Shown here one piece after another: positions 46,998-57,686 of a stretch of 64,000 nucleotides of DNA. Every line of letters begins with the position of its first letter. Position 1 is the first letter of the stretch. The stretch spans positions 2,024,210-2,088,209 of the forward strand of contig CM034407.1 of the NCBI GenBank assembly GCA_019925095.2, written 5' to 3'. Position numbers and translations under genes: made by a program. The notes beneath the pieces were generated by a model that made no database searches, was not told the origin of the DNA, and worked only from the letters and a program-made list of their open reading frames with translations. This DNA comes from Dendrolimus kikuchii (taxonomy: Eukaryota > Arthropoda > Insecta > Lepidoptera > Lasiocampidae).

Positions 46998-47037
46998 TTT
47001 TTGACGTCGACGATGTACTGTGCAATTTTTTTTTCCT

Positions 47038-47043
47038 AATAAA
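47038..47043 (+). terminator. DNAH1: DNAH1 polyadenylation signal
   Basis: A canonical AATAAA lies 41 bp past the stop codon in a T-rich 3' UTR. An RTE fragment begins about 15 bp later, so the transcript end lies at the edge of a retroposon. Confidence 0.7.
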
Positions 47044-47059
47044 ATTCTAAACCAAATCG

Positions 47060-47236
47060 ATCGTGGTACTAGCAGAAGGTGATGTCAGGAGCCTTAAGAA
47101 CAGACGAGCGTGCATGACGAGAGCTATGAATGTCAAAGAAGCAAGTGAGGTGGGTGAGAATGGGCCTAAATGGCGCTCTGCTGTTCGTGCCTACCCCGCA
47201 AGGGAACTGGCGTGAAGTTATGTATGTATGTATGTA
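47060..47236 (+). mobile_element. RTE-like LINE 3' end
   Basis: tcgtggtactagcagaaggt to TATG repeats. It begins directly after the DNAH1 polyadenylation signal. Confidence 0.78.
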
Positions 47237-47279
47237 AAATTCAAAAAATATTAATCTAAAATCCTTACTTCTCACTGAA

Positions 47280-47715
47280 TATTATAAACGCGAAAGTTTG
47301 TAAGAATGTATGGATGTGTGTTTGTTAATCTTTCACGCAAAAACTACTGAGTGGATTTTGATGAAACTTTACAATAATACAGCTTAAACATCAGAATAAC
47401 ACATGCGCTATAATTTGTAAAGATATCGTGTGAATTATTCAAAACAAGCATCTGCCCGCGACTTTGTCAGCGTGAAATAAATTTTTGAAATATTCTTCAT
47501 TGGTGCTCCGCTCATATTGGTCTTAGCGTGATGATATATAGCCTATAGCCTTCCTCGATAAATGGGCTATCTAACACTGAAAGAATTTTTCAAATCAGAC
47601 CAACAATTCCTGAGATTAGCGCGTTCAAGCAAACAAACAAACTCAACTTTATATATTATTATAAGATATAACGATTTTTCATCACCACGCAGGTGAAACC
47701 GCGGGCGCAGCTAGT
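47280..47715 (-). repeat. non-coding retroposon (gcgctaatctcaggaa class), inverse
   Basis: The - strand carries gaacgcgctaatctcaggaa and atagcccatttatcgaggaa; other copies at 51425, 51730 and 55385. Confidence 0.6.
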
Positions 47716-47861
47716 GAACAATAGTTGTAGGATAATGATAGCTTTTGAGTAGTAATTATGTGCTTTTGTGATAAATATGTACTGTATAACCTTTTGAGTC
47801 GTCACAAGAGCTCCGTTGAATGGCGTCAGTTGAAGATCTACAATTGAGATGAGCAATACGA

Positions 47862-48096
47862 AAAGTGGATGGATGCAGAAGTCGTGGAAGGCCACGACAC
47901 ACCTTCCATGATCAAATTGATCGTGTACTAGCGGAGGGTGATGTCAGGAGCCTTAAGAACAGACGAGTGTGCATGACAAGAGTTATGAATGTCAAAGAAG
48001 CAAGTGAGGTGTGTAAGAATGGACCTAAATGGCGCTCTGTTGTTCGTGCCTACCCCGCAAGGGAACTGGCGTGAAGTTATGTATGTATGTATGTAA
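47862..48096 (+). mobile_element. RTE-like LINE 3' end
   Basis: Encodes [20 protein letters not shown], then [12 protein letters not shown], then [17 protein letters not shown] and YPARELA, then TATG repeats. Open to the stop. Confidence 0.85.
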
Positions 48097-48134
48097 AGTA
48101 TGTGAGCTTGTGACGTTGTAGGGGGTAATCTTTT

Positions 48135-48446
48135 ATCCGTGCAGGAACGGAGAAAGATTACAATGTCCTGCGTTGGGGCGACCTGTCGTGAGAGGCGACA
48201 AAACAACCCACAGCCAGGTGGTAGGGCGTTTGCCCGACTGGATGGCTACCACCCCTGGTCTAAAGCATGTCGCGATAACAACCTTGAGTTGTGTTCCGGC
48301 TTTAGTGGCCAGGTTCCAGCCTCCCTTGAGAGAGCAGCAGCGCATTTGTAGCACCTTTGCTGTTGCAAATGTCCATAGGCGATGGTAACCGCTTTCAGTG
48401 GGCCGTCTGCCTGTCTGCTTAACTCGTGCAATAAAAAATAAAAAAT
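48135..48446 (+). mobile_element. LINE-tailed SINE, full length, with paralogous empty site
   Basis: Starts ccgtgcaggaacggagaaag and ends aactcgtgcaataaaaaata. The host repeat (gtgacgttgtagggg... atctctggatctac) is uninterrupted at 51255-51420, which defines both SINE ends. Confidence 0.88.
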
Positions 48447-48599
48447 ATCTCTGGATCTACTAAACAGATTTTAAAAATTCTTTTACTGTTGGAAAGCTAC
48501 GTTAACAGGGAGTGTCATAGGCTATATAACATGACGCTATATACCATGGGAGCGGGACAGAGCGCGGGTGAAACCGCGCCGGGCCGCTAGTTTTAAATA

Positions 48600-49165
48600 A
48601 AGATAAATCCCCGTTTCAAAAATTCATTACCTATGTTTTATTTATATAATTCACTAGCGCTTTTGTCGCGACTTTGCATATGTAATTTTATTGCGAAGCT
48701 GGAAAACACGCAGACGGCCTATCTGATGGAAAGTGGTAACCTTCCCCTATAACACTAGTTGTGGGTGTGATGCGATGGCCGGGAGAAGGCAAAGGGAGGT
48801 GGAAGAAGAAGCAAGGGGAACTTACCTCGTCACCATTCCACCGTCACACTGCACTTGTTAGGGGTTCACACACTTTACTAGGTTTTGCTTAGGTGAATTC
48901 AAATTCAAGTTTTTATTCAAAATAAGTTCCACTGGAGATCACTATTTGAAGGTCATACATGTAAGTTAAAATTTAATTTTACTTCCATTCTATGTACGCC
49001 GCTTCGCAACGTGTTGATGCTGTAAAGGAGAAGAAGCGGCAAGCAACTCCCCAGCAACACGTCTAGCTAAATATTATTTTTCTTTATATTTCATATTCTA
49101 TTTATATCTCAAATTCTTTTTTTTTTATACGTTTTGTACAGAAGTATGTTACAGAATTACTTTTT
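48600..49165. other. intergenic, nothing certain
   Basis: A SINE tail scrap (acgcagacggcctatctgat) near 48710 and AT-rich sequence. No gene. Confidence 0.3.
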
Positions 49166-49169
49166 GAAG

Positions 49170-49411
49170 AGTTAATGGAGTTGTAGCAAACAATGCAACG
49201 CTCGTCTGTTCTTAAGGCTCCTGACATCACCCTCCGCTAGTACACGATCAATTTGATCATGGAAGGTGTGTCGTGGCCTTCCACGACTTCTGCATCCATC
49301 CACTTCTGCATTGTATATCTGTTTAGTCATTCTTTCATCATGCATTCTTTCCACATGCCCGAACCACCGGAGCATTCCTTTCCTTACCTTCACCCCGACA
49401 CTTTGTGAAAT
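49170..49411 (-). mobile_element. RTE-like LINE ORF C-terminus, 3' tip missing
   Basis: The - strand reads KVRKGMLRWFGHVERMHDER then QIYNAEVDGCRSRGRPRHTF. It extends further 5' than most copies but lacks the YPARELA end and TATG tail. Confidence 0.8.
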
Positions 49412-49674
49412 AAAGTTATTAAATTAAAATAGTTTTCTTTTATACTGTGCGAACTATATTATTTCACTATATATAGCGGTGACAGCACTAATAGAAGATG
49501 AATGTTTTGCTTCTTTTGCGCATTCTTCTTTTGAAAGTTTATTCTTTTCTTGATGCCGAGGATCGGGAGGAAGAATTTATAAAGTGTTCCTCGGCGCAAC
49601 CAACAGAAGGTAAACCAACGCGTTTGCAGCTTTTAGGATGCGATGGGATAGATAGATAGATCAGGCAGAAGAAT

Positions 49675-50410
49675 TGAGACTAGAACCCGATCTCAGCGCC
49701 ACCTACCACTGTGAATCTAAACGATGCGGGAACCCATTCAAACACACAAAAACAAAATCACCAAAATCGCTCTCGGTGATCAGGAGGATTCTAGAACCCG
49801 ATCTCAGCTCCACTTACCGGTTCTAACTGTGAATCTAAACCATCCGGGAACCTATTCAAACACAAAAACAAAATCACCAAAATCGCTCTCGGTGATCAGG
49901 AGGATTCTAGAACCCGATCTCAGCTCCACCTACCGGTTCTAACTGTGAATCTAAATCATCCGGGAACCTATTCAAACACAAAAACAAAATCACCAAAATC
50001 GCTCTCGGTGATCAGGAGGATTCTAGAACCCGATCTCAGCTCCACCTACCGGTTCTAACTGTGAATCTAAATCATCCGGGAACCTATTCAAACACAAAAA
50101 CAAAATCACCAAAATCGCTCTCGGTGATCAGGAGGATTCTAGAACCCGATCTCAGCTCCACCTACCGGTTCTAACTGTGAATCTAAATCATCCGGGAACC
50201 TATTCAAACACAAAAACAAAATCACCAAAATCGCTCTCGGTGATCAGGAGGATTCTAGAACCCGATCTCAGCTCCACCTACCGGTTCTAACTGTGAATCT
50301 AAACCATCCGGGAACCTATTCAAACACAAAAACAAAATCACCAAATTCTAGAACCCGATCTCAGCGCCACCTACCGGTTCCAATTGTGGCTGTAAACTAT
50401 CCCGGGACCC
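49675..50410. repeat. 116-bp tandem repeat array
   Basis: The phrase attctagaacccgatctcag starts at 49788, 49904, 50020, 50136 and 50252, a constant 116-bp step, with partial units at both ends (last step 93 bp). Inner units are nearly identical. Each holds tcgctctcggtgatcaggag. The frames in it are not genes. Confidence 0.95.
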
Positions 50411-51240
50411 ACTCAAACACACACCAAAGAGGAAATAGGTTACGGGGACGGAAGGAAGTGAGCCATCGGAACTCGCAGTAGAACGAAATACGAGTAGCTC
50501 AAGGTTAATCGTTTCATGCCGGTATTCTGTGAGAGCGTGGATTCAGATTCGTATCACACCGAGCGAGTCGCCTCTAAGAGCTAATCAACTCCAGCATGGC
50601 TCTACTGTGTTGTACAATGTGTTTTTCCTACTGAATAGATTCTTATTATTGCTAGCAGTGCCGTAAATAGCCTTTATGCGCCCTATGCGAGCTTCTATAA
50701 CTGAGTCCTTGTTTTTTTTAGATATTATAGGTACCCTAGCTAGAGAAGGGCTATGTATAGGCCTACTTTATTTCATTCAGGGTGATAAAATAACGCACAA
50801 GGACCTTGGTGTTGGTGGACCAGTTATCTAATATTCTGGAAGAAAAATCTATTTCTTTAAAGAACTAGAAGGAAAAATGAGCGCGATGTTTTGTTTAATT
50901 TAACAGACGTTTTTGATGATACTGGCATGTAGGTACGTATGTGTTGGAATCGAGCACTAAGGGCGCAGCGGGAGCTTATCAGGAGTAAACCGAAAAAAAA
51001 TAATAGTCCCGCCTGGTCTGGTCATTCTTGCGCCACCAAAGTCTACGCCCTGTGCTTGGGCACCGGTAACACCGCCCTATCTACGGCACTGATTGCTAAT
51101 AAGGTCGTTGACAGTCGAAACCGCTAGGAAACTTATTGTCATCTAATGTTGATATAAGACTGATCACTGACGGCTAGGCACACTACTCTTCAGGATAGGC
51201 ACTGGTGCGCTATGTAATCTTATATCTATATACTAATATA
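50411..51240. other. intergenic, no gene recognised
   Basis: A 62-codon frame at 50939 lacks any family resemblance. I do not call it. Confidence 0.3.
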
Positions 51241-51249
51241 AAGAGGTAA

Positions 51250-51420
51250 AGTTTGTGACGTTGTAGGGGTAATCTCTGGATCTACTAAACCGATTTTAAA
51301 AATGCTTTTACTGTTCGAAAGCTACGTTAACAGGGAGTATCATGGGCTATATATAACATGACGCTATATACCACGGGAGCTGGACACAGCGAGTGTGAAA
51401 CCGCGCCGGACCGCTAGTAA
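51250..51420 (+). repeat. non-coding retroposon, uninterrupted copy of the 48100-48600 repeat
   Basis: gtgacgttgtaggggtaatc to gtgaaaccgcgccggaccgc. It provides the SINE-free site. Confidence 0.75.
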
Positions 51421-51424
51421 TATA

Positions 51425-51860
51425 TAAAGCTGAAGAATTTGTTTGCTTGAACGCGCTTATCTCAGGAACTACTGGTCTGATTTGAAAATTTCTTTCAGTC
51501 TTATGATAACCCATTTATGGAGGAAGGCTATAGACTATATATCATCACGCTAAGACCAAACTTTTTATTAACTTCCACTCGGACGAAGGCGCGGGCAGAA
51601 GCTAGTAGTATAATAAAAGCATAACCTGTGGTGGTATATATGTGAATGTCTGAATGTGAATATGTATGTATGTGTTATTTTTTAAAATTATATGTATGAA
51701 TGTAATTCTGTATAATCTATACTATATAATATTATAAAGCTGAAAAGTTTGTTTGTTTAAATGCGCTAATCGCAGGAACCGCGGGTCCGATTTGAAAAAT
51801 TCTTTCAGTGTTGAATAGTACATTCATCGAGGAAGGCTATAGGCTATATTATATTTTCAA
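51425..51860 (+). repeat. two non-coding retroposon copies (gcgctaatctcaggaa class)
   Basis: Copies at about 51425-51610 and 51730-51860, each with the gaacgcgct/aatgcgctaat phrase and gaggaaggctatagactata. Confidence 0.6.
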
Positions 51861-52191
51861 AAAAATTAGGGATCCTTACTAAAAGTCCAATAATGTAACG
51901 CACGGTGTAAATAATGACCCGAAAAAATCCTTATACGACGTGCGCTGCGAAAACTATTGATTATAGAACAAAACAATGTAGTACCACTTTGCAGAACATA
52001 TAAGTGTCTACAAAAAATATCGCGTAACCATGTCTAACTATTGTAGTTACCTCACAATAAGTGTATTCTTTTATTTTTTAAATAATTAAAATGCCGTCGC
52101 TTCAAAAACTCTTTATTTTGTACCTTGGTATTAATCCTTATCATAATAAATTACTCCATATTCGAGACGAATTCAATACCTTTCTAGAACT
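51861..52191. other. intergenic, nothing recognised
   Basis: AT-rich host DNA left of the BEL insertion. Confidence 0.3.
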
Positions 52192-52196
52192 TTTTG

Positions 52197-52543
52197 TGTT
52201 CACGCCACCGCGTAACGAACGATGATTCCCCGAAAAAGTAATTTACCCCGCACTTCCGCGTCTCAACGATCAGTCTGAATCGACCCGTCGTAAAGACATT
52301 CACGCATCGCGCGCGCATTTGAGATATCCACCCAATTGCAATACTAATCGGGTTCCAAGAGCTTGGTGATAAGTGGCAAGTGAATCTAGTTGTGAAGCGG
52401 GAGATATATAACAAGAGAACACGCACTGCTGCTCCTGTATCGCAGACGCTCCGGTTACTCAGCTCATATTATTACGGGTGAGTCCATTTATCTCCATTCC
52501 CTCTTACCCTTGCACCCTTGAAATCTGGCAATCGGCCAGATCA
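52197..52543 (+). repeat. BEL left LTR (normal orientation)
   Basis: 347 bp, TGTTCACGCC...GGCCAGATCA, followed by TA and then the primer-binding site. The identity with the right LTR extends five bases inward (TATGG). Confidence 0.9.
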
Positions 52544-52545
52544 TA

Positions 52546-52584
52546 TGGTCCTTCGAGCCGGATTTGAACCAGCGACCTATGGAT
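52546..52584 (+). other. BEL primer-binding region: 39 nt complementary to tRNA-Tyr
   Basis: It starts tggtccttcgagccggat, the usual 18-nt site, and continues ttgaaccagcgacctatggat. This is complementary to the T arm, variable loop and anticodon stem of tRNA-Tyr. Normal copies carry about 18 nt because reverse transcriptase stops at methylated A58. Confidence 0.75.
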
Positions 52585-52693
52585 TCTAAAGTTAGACTGG
52601 GATGAATCGGCTCCCAATGATGTCACATTTCAATTTCAGCACATTTTTGAAGACTTACCTCTACTCTCTGCTCTTCGACTCCCCAGAACCCCA

Positions 52694-54946
52694 GTGACCA
52701 ACTGTAAGAGCTCTAATGGTGTCAGTCTTAATGACTGTCTGCACACTGGCCCACCGCTCCAACGTGATATTACTGACATCATTCTAAATTTTCGTACTCA
52801 CAAAGTGGTCTTTAGTACAGACATCCAGATGATGTTTAGAAATATACTAGTTCACCCAGACCACAGACGGTTCCAACTCATTCTATGGCGCTCTTCTCCA
52901 GATCAACCTCTGCTCACTTACGCCCTGTCCACTGTCACGTATGGCCTACGACCCAGCCCCTTCCTCGCCAATCGATCTATTATACAGCTGGTCACTGATG
53001 AAGGTCACCGTTTTCCCCAGGCTGCACAGGTTCTTACGCACTCCATATTCGTGGATGACATTCTGACTGGGCATGATTCAGTTGACAAGGCAATAGCTCT
53101 GCAGACTGAACTCATTGAGTTACTAGCCCTAGGGGGATTTCATTTGCGAAAGTGGACCTCAAACTCTCGTCAGCTTTTAGAACGCTTCCCGGATGATCAA
53201 TGTGACATACCCAAGGATTTTGATGTTGTACCCGACTCCAATGCAATCAAGGTACTTGGTATGCAATGGATACCCCAAACGGACGAATTTACATATCACA
53301 TTTCGGTACCTACACTGGAAAAATTTACCAAAAGGTCAATACTCAGTACCATCGCTCGTTTATACGATCCTAGTGGATGGATCAGCCCAGTTATTTTCCG
53401 CGCAAAACTGCTCATTCAGCACCTATGGACTCTAAAGTTAGACTGGGATGAATCGGCTCCCAATGATGTCACATTTCAATTTCAGCACATTTTTGAAGAC
53501 TTACCTCTACTCTCTGCTCTTCGACTCCCCAGAACAATTTGCACCAGCAAAGATTCCACCTACACCCTACACGGTTTTGCCGATGCATCCGAATCCGGAT
53601 ATGCAGCCGCAGTCTATCTTCATGAAACGAATATCACGGGTCAGGTACACGTCAGACTACTTGTTTCTAAATCCAAGGTAGCCCCCATTAAAACCCGACA
53701 GACTATACCAAAGCTGGAACTTTCAGCTGCACACCTCACTTCGCTGCTCATTTCTCGCGTCTCTGTTCAACTTTCTGCCCACATTACCATTCAGCAACAC
53801 TTTTGTTGGTCAGACAGTACTATCGTACTCGCCTGGCTTAAAACTCCTTCTCAATCCCTACAGGTCTTTGAGGCCAATCGAGTCTCTGCCATTGCAGCCA
53901 ATCCATGTAACCCTACTTGGAGACATGTACCCTCAGCTCTTAACCCTGCCGACTGTGCTAGCAGGGGAATATCAGCACAGGAACTCTTAGCCTATGACCT
54001 ATGGTGGTCGCCTACTTGGCTCAAGGCCCCACCTGATACCTGGCCCACGATGCCCCCTGCTTTGGGTCATCACGTACTGCCTGGTCTAAAACCCAGAAAA
54101 ATGGTAGCTCACATCGCGGTTCCTGATCTAGACACGGATTTACTCACGAGATTCAGCTCCTTAGACACACTTGTAGGCGTAACCGCATGTATTAAACGTT
54201 TTGCACACAATTGCTTGGTATCTTCTCACTCTCGCATCGTTGGTCCCATTACCGTAGACGAACGTAAGAAAGCGCTCTTACACTGGGTACGCTCAGTCCA
54301 ACAAAATATGTTCGCTGAAGACATCCACCGACTGCAAACTAACAAATTATGTACAGTGCGAATACAACGCCTCTCGCCCTTTCTCAAGGATGGTCTTCTT
54401 AGAGTAGGAGGGCGCTTGTCCAACTCAGCCCTTAGATATGACACACAACATCCCCTCATCTTACCCAGTTCAAGCCCCCTTGTGGACCTAATTATAGATC
54501 ATTTCCACACTATACACTGCCACCCGGGCGCAGATACACTACACGCACTACTCCGTCAACAATACTGGATTTTATCTGGAAGGCGAGTCATTCGTCACCG
54601 TGTCTTTAAATGTGTACGCTGTTTTAGGCATCGAGCTCAGCCGAATCCCCCTTTTATGGCCGACCTACCGGCTGATCGAGTCAGCCCACAACCGGTGTTT
54701 AGTCAAGTGTCCACGGATTTTGCCGGACCATTCCTAATTAAATCAAGTACTCTACGCAATGCCAAACTTCTCAAAGGCTACTTTTGTGTTTTCGTTTGTC
54801 TCGCCACCAAGGCAGTGCACTTAGAGGCTGTCTCGGAACTTTCTACGGACGCCTTTTTTGCGGCATTGCAAAGGTTCGTTAGTCGGCGCGGAATCCCTAC
54901 CCTAATTCGCTCTGATTGCGGTACAAACTATGTCGGCGCCATATGA
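52694..54946 (+). pseudogene. BEL/Pao Pol fragment (RT, RNase H, integrase N-part)
   Basis: A 750-codon open frame. Reverse transcriptase enters mid-domain and keeps the BEL-type catalytic FVDDILTG near residue 120. RNase H-like sequence (HGFADASESGYAAAVY) begins near 292, and the integrase zinc-binding region (HCHPGADTLHALLRQQYW) lies near 605. The integrase core shows STDFAGPF and SDCGTNYVG, the first two Asp of the triad. The frame stops at the LTR before the catalytic Glu. It cannot encode a working integrase. No stop or frameshift within, which implies recent origin. Confidence 0.9.
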
Positions 54947-55290
54947 TCTGGCCGATTGCCAGATTTCAAGGGTGCAAGGGTAAGAGGGAATGGAGATAAA
55001 TGGACTCACCCGTAATAATATGAGCTGAGTAACCGGAGCGTCTGCGATACAGGAGCAGCAGTGCGTGTTCTCTTGTTATATATCTCCCGCTTCACAACTA
55101 GATTCACTTGCCACTTATCACCAAGCTCTTGGAACCCGATTAGTATTGCAATTGGGTGGATATCTCAAATGCGCGCGCGATGCGTGAATGTCTTTACGAC
55201 GGGTCGATTCAGACTGATCGTTGAGACGCGGAAGTGCGGGGTAAATTACTTTTTCGGGGAATCATCGTTCGTTACGCGGTGGCGTGAACA
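54944..55290 (-). repeat. BEL right LTR (inverted)
   Basis: Exact inverse of the left LTR. It joins pol at ...GTCGGCGCCA, sharing CCA with the tRNA 3' end. Confidence 0.9.
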
Positions 55291-55384
55291 TTTTGAATTA
55301 TGCAATTCAGACGTTTCATTCAAAAGATATCGCGATATTTAAAATGTAAGTATTAGTGTTGTAGCCAAATATACTAATATTGTT

Positions 55385-55590
55385 TAATTGAACGCGCTAA
55401 TCTCAGGAACTACTGGTCTAATTTGAAAAATTCTTTCAGTGTTTGATAGCCCATTTATCGAGGAAGGCTTTAGGCTATATATCATCACGCTAAGATCAAT
55501 AGGAGCGGAGCACCAATGAAGAACGTATCAAAATCGGAGGGTTTTGAAAGCAAATTCCACGCGGACGACGTCGCGGGCACAGCTAGTGTA
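55385..55590 (+). repeat. non-coding retroposon (gcgctaatctcaggaa class)
   Basis: gaacgcgctaatctcaggaa to gacgacgtcgcgggcacagc. Confidence 0.65.
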
Positions 55591-56220
55591 GTATGTATTA
55601 GAACTATGGGACATGTTTTCCTGAAATAAAATTATTAATAAATAGTGAATTAAGGATAGTGAATGGGCTCCTTAATATCAGCTTTAAGGAACGCCAAAAT
55701 TATCAAAATATCTTACGAGTGTAGAGAGTTGTGACGTCATACCTTGAACAAGTCGAATACCGTGTTATTATTTCAACAGCAATTACAATTATTTAGAATT
55801 TATAGTAGAATATGTCATACCCAATTTGCATTCTAATTACTCGCCGTATTAAGTGCGTGAAAGAATAATACAAACAAATACAATGGGAGCGGTCATGTTT
55901 ACAAAGAATGAAATAATTGAACATCACCATCGAGCGAGGCGTAATTAAGAGACGGGATTGTGGGGGAAATGCGAATTCATATTTAATTACTTAGTCCCGT
56001 GATGGAGGTTCGTTTCCATATAAATTAGAGCTGTATGGAAAATGGGGGATGCTCGTGTCATACGCAGCTGAATATAAACATCACTATCCAACGCGTGATG
56101 TACCGAAAGTCAACAGAGAGAGTAAAAGTTATAAACTTAAATCAGTCCGACATTGGCAACATCAACACGAATAAAAAGTTGGAGCCATCGCCGCACAAGA
56201 ATTGAGTAGAATAATAAATA
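55591..56220. other. intergenic, nothing recognised
   Basis: AT-rich. No gene or family assigned. Confidence 0.3.
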
Positions 56221-56221
56221 G

Positions 56222-56805
56222 TGTTACGAGTGTGGGACTCGAATTAAAATGCCGTTGGAATTACTATAGAATTTATTAGAACTATACAAACACGTATAAC
56301 ATAGGAACAAATATAACTAGACACTACTAATACAAACTGCACGATTCAATAACACGCGTAGAGCCCGTCACTATATCGCTTGTCGAATTTACTTCTTACT
56401 CGTATCGTAATTCTCGCCCCACCCCTCCGTTCGGGCATTGTTTTATAGTAAACTGTACAATTCACAATGGAAGCTCGTGGGCTGGTTTCCTCCAAGAAAA
56501 TGTAATTTGCACACCTGCGAACGGCCAACAAAGTCGAAAACAATAACAATAAGGATTAGTTCGACACTAATGTCGGCCATAAAACAAGTAGAAAAACAAT
56601 AGCATATTTTTCTTAATTACAAATTCTAAACACAAAGTAAACAAAAGAATTTCTAAATCCGTGAAGGCAATAAACCGCGTTTTTCCGACCGGCAGGTGTG
56701 CGCATTTCTTTGTCGGTATTACCTATGTTATACGTGTTTGTATAGTTCTAATAAATTCTATAGTAATTCCAACGGCATTTTAATTCGAGTCCCAGACTCG
56801 TAACA
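56222..56805. mobile_element. LTR (TGTTACGAG family) with its first 84 bp inverted at the far end
   Basis: 56222-56724 is an LTR like 59482-59965, ending at cttctttgtcggtat. 56724-56805 is the inverse of the LTR start with one mismatch, so the block begins TGTTACGAG and ends CTCGTAACA. Flanks are aatag and ctatt, which are inverse rather than direct. Confidence 0.75.
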
Positions 56806-57000
56806 CTATTATCTTCAGCGGCTTCGTGTGAACGGAATATCCGGGGTTTTCTTTTACCTGCGGATTCCGCACGCACATACTTTAGTGTGTTTATTATTAC
56901 TAGTGGCCGCCTGTGGTTGAAATTCGACTATAATAATTAATTTAAGTTATAAGTTTGACCAATTTTAAGGTTCTGTTGTCAAAGACTATACGTCTATAAT
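56806..57000 (-). repeat. dispersed repeat R, inverse copy
   Basis: ctattatcttcagcggcttc to gtcaaagactatacg, inverse of 39480-39670. More of the R element may follow to about 57240. Confidence 0.65.
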
Positions 57001-57289
57001 CACATATTTCGCCAAAGCTACACTGTTAATTGGACTTTAACAATAAACAAAAGAGTATATATGCAGGTGTGTTAAATACATGGTAGTGTGTGTAATGGTC
57101 TTTTATGCATAATTTAAAAAAAATAGCATTCTGCACTCCTTCTAAATCAACTATAAAAGTGCTAAATTTCATACTCCTCCGTCCGCGCAATTTTCTTAAA
57201 AAGAGGTACAAAGTTTTTGCTGTGTTTTGCTTCACGTATTAATATATAGGTTAGCAATTTTAAAAAAAGTGTAAAACATATCAAGCAAT

Positions 57290-57545
57290 AGAGTCCCACT
57301 GCTAGGTTCGGACCTTCTCATTTTTTATCGAAATCACTATAACAGCCACGTTTGACTGGCGAGTGAAATACATCGGTATCTCGATCAGGTATCATTACGA
57401 TGTTCAAAATACCAGCACGTAGTTACTGTAACAATATGCAAATTAGATTAGAAAACTGCCTAAATGGTGCGTGATTCCCGGCCAGTATTCAAACCCATGT
57501 CTCTTCAAAACGCAAGTCTGAGACTCCAGAGCATTAGCCACTAAC
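57290..57545 (-). mobile_element. tRNA-derived SINE, strongly decayed, antisense
   Basis: gagtcccactgctaggttcg at the left and gtaacaatatgcaaattaga inside correspond to the SINE inverse. Confidence 0.55.
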
Positions 57546-57686
57546 AAAACTAACTAAAAGCACTAGAAAACATTGTTTATTTTCTTTAAGTTGTAGTGAA
57601 ATGTTGTAAATACACATCCACAATTGGAGGCATTCGGTCGTGTGTCACGTGTCGTCCTTAACAGGGTTTCTGATGCTACACATGAT

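Larger units (their letters stand above)
52192..55295 (+). mobile_element. BEL/Pao retrotransposon with inverted LTRs and TTTTG target duplication
   Basis: Two 347-bp LTRs (52197-52543 and 54944-55290) lie in opposite orientation, so both outer ends read TGTTCACG from outside. I compared them across their length and saw no difference. The 5-bp sequence ttttg is present on each side (52192-52196, 55291-55295), as expected of BEL integration. The inside holds a long tRNA-Tyr primer-binding region, a 105-bp misplaced piece of pol, then pol from mid reverse transcriptase to mid integrase. Gag, protease and the RT N-terminus are missing. Confidence 0.9.

Noticed and set aside
49724..50481. CRISPR-like array at the 116-bp repeats
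   Set aside because: Head-to-tail tandem units with no variable spacers, in an intron-bearing insect genome; a minisatellite.
50939..51127. 62-codon + strand frame
   Set aside because: No recognisable motif, no splice or promoter context.
52546..52584. tRNA-Tyr gene fragment on the - strand
   Set aside because: Position directly after the LTR and the 5-bp target duplication make a copied primer the better explanation.
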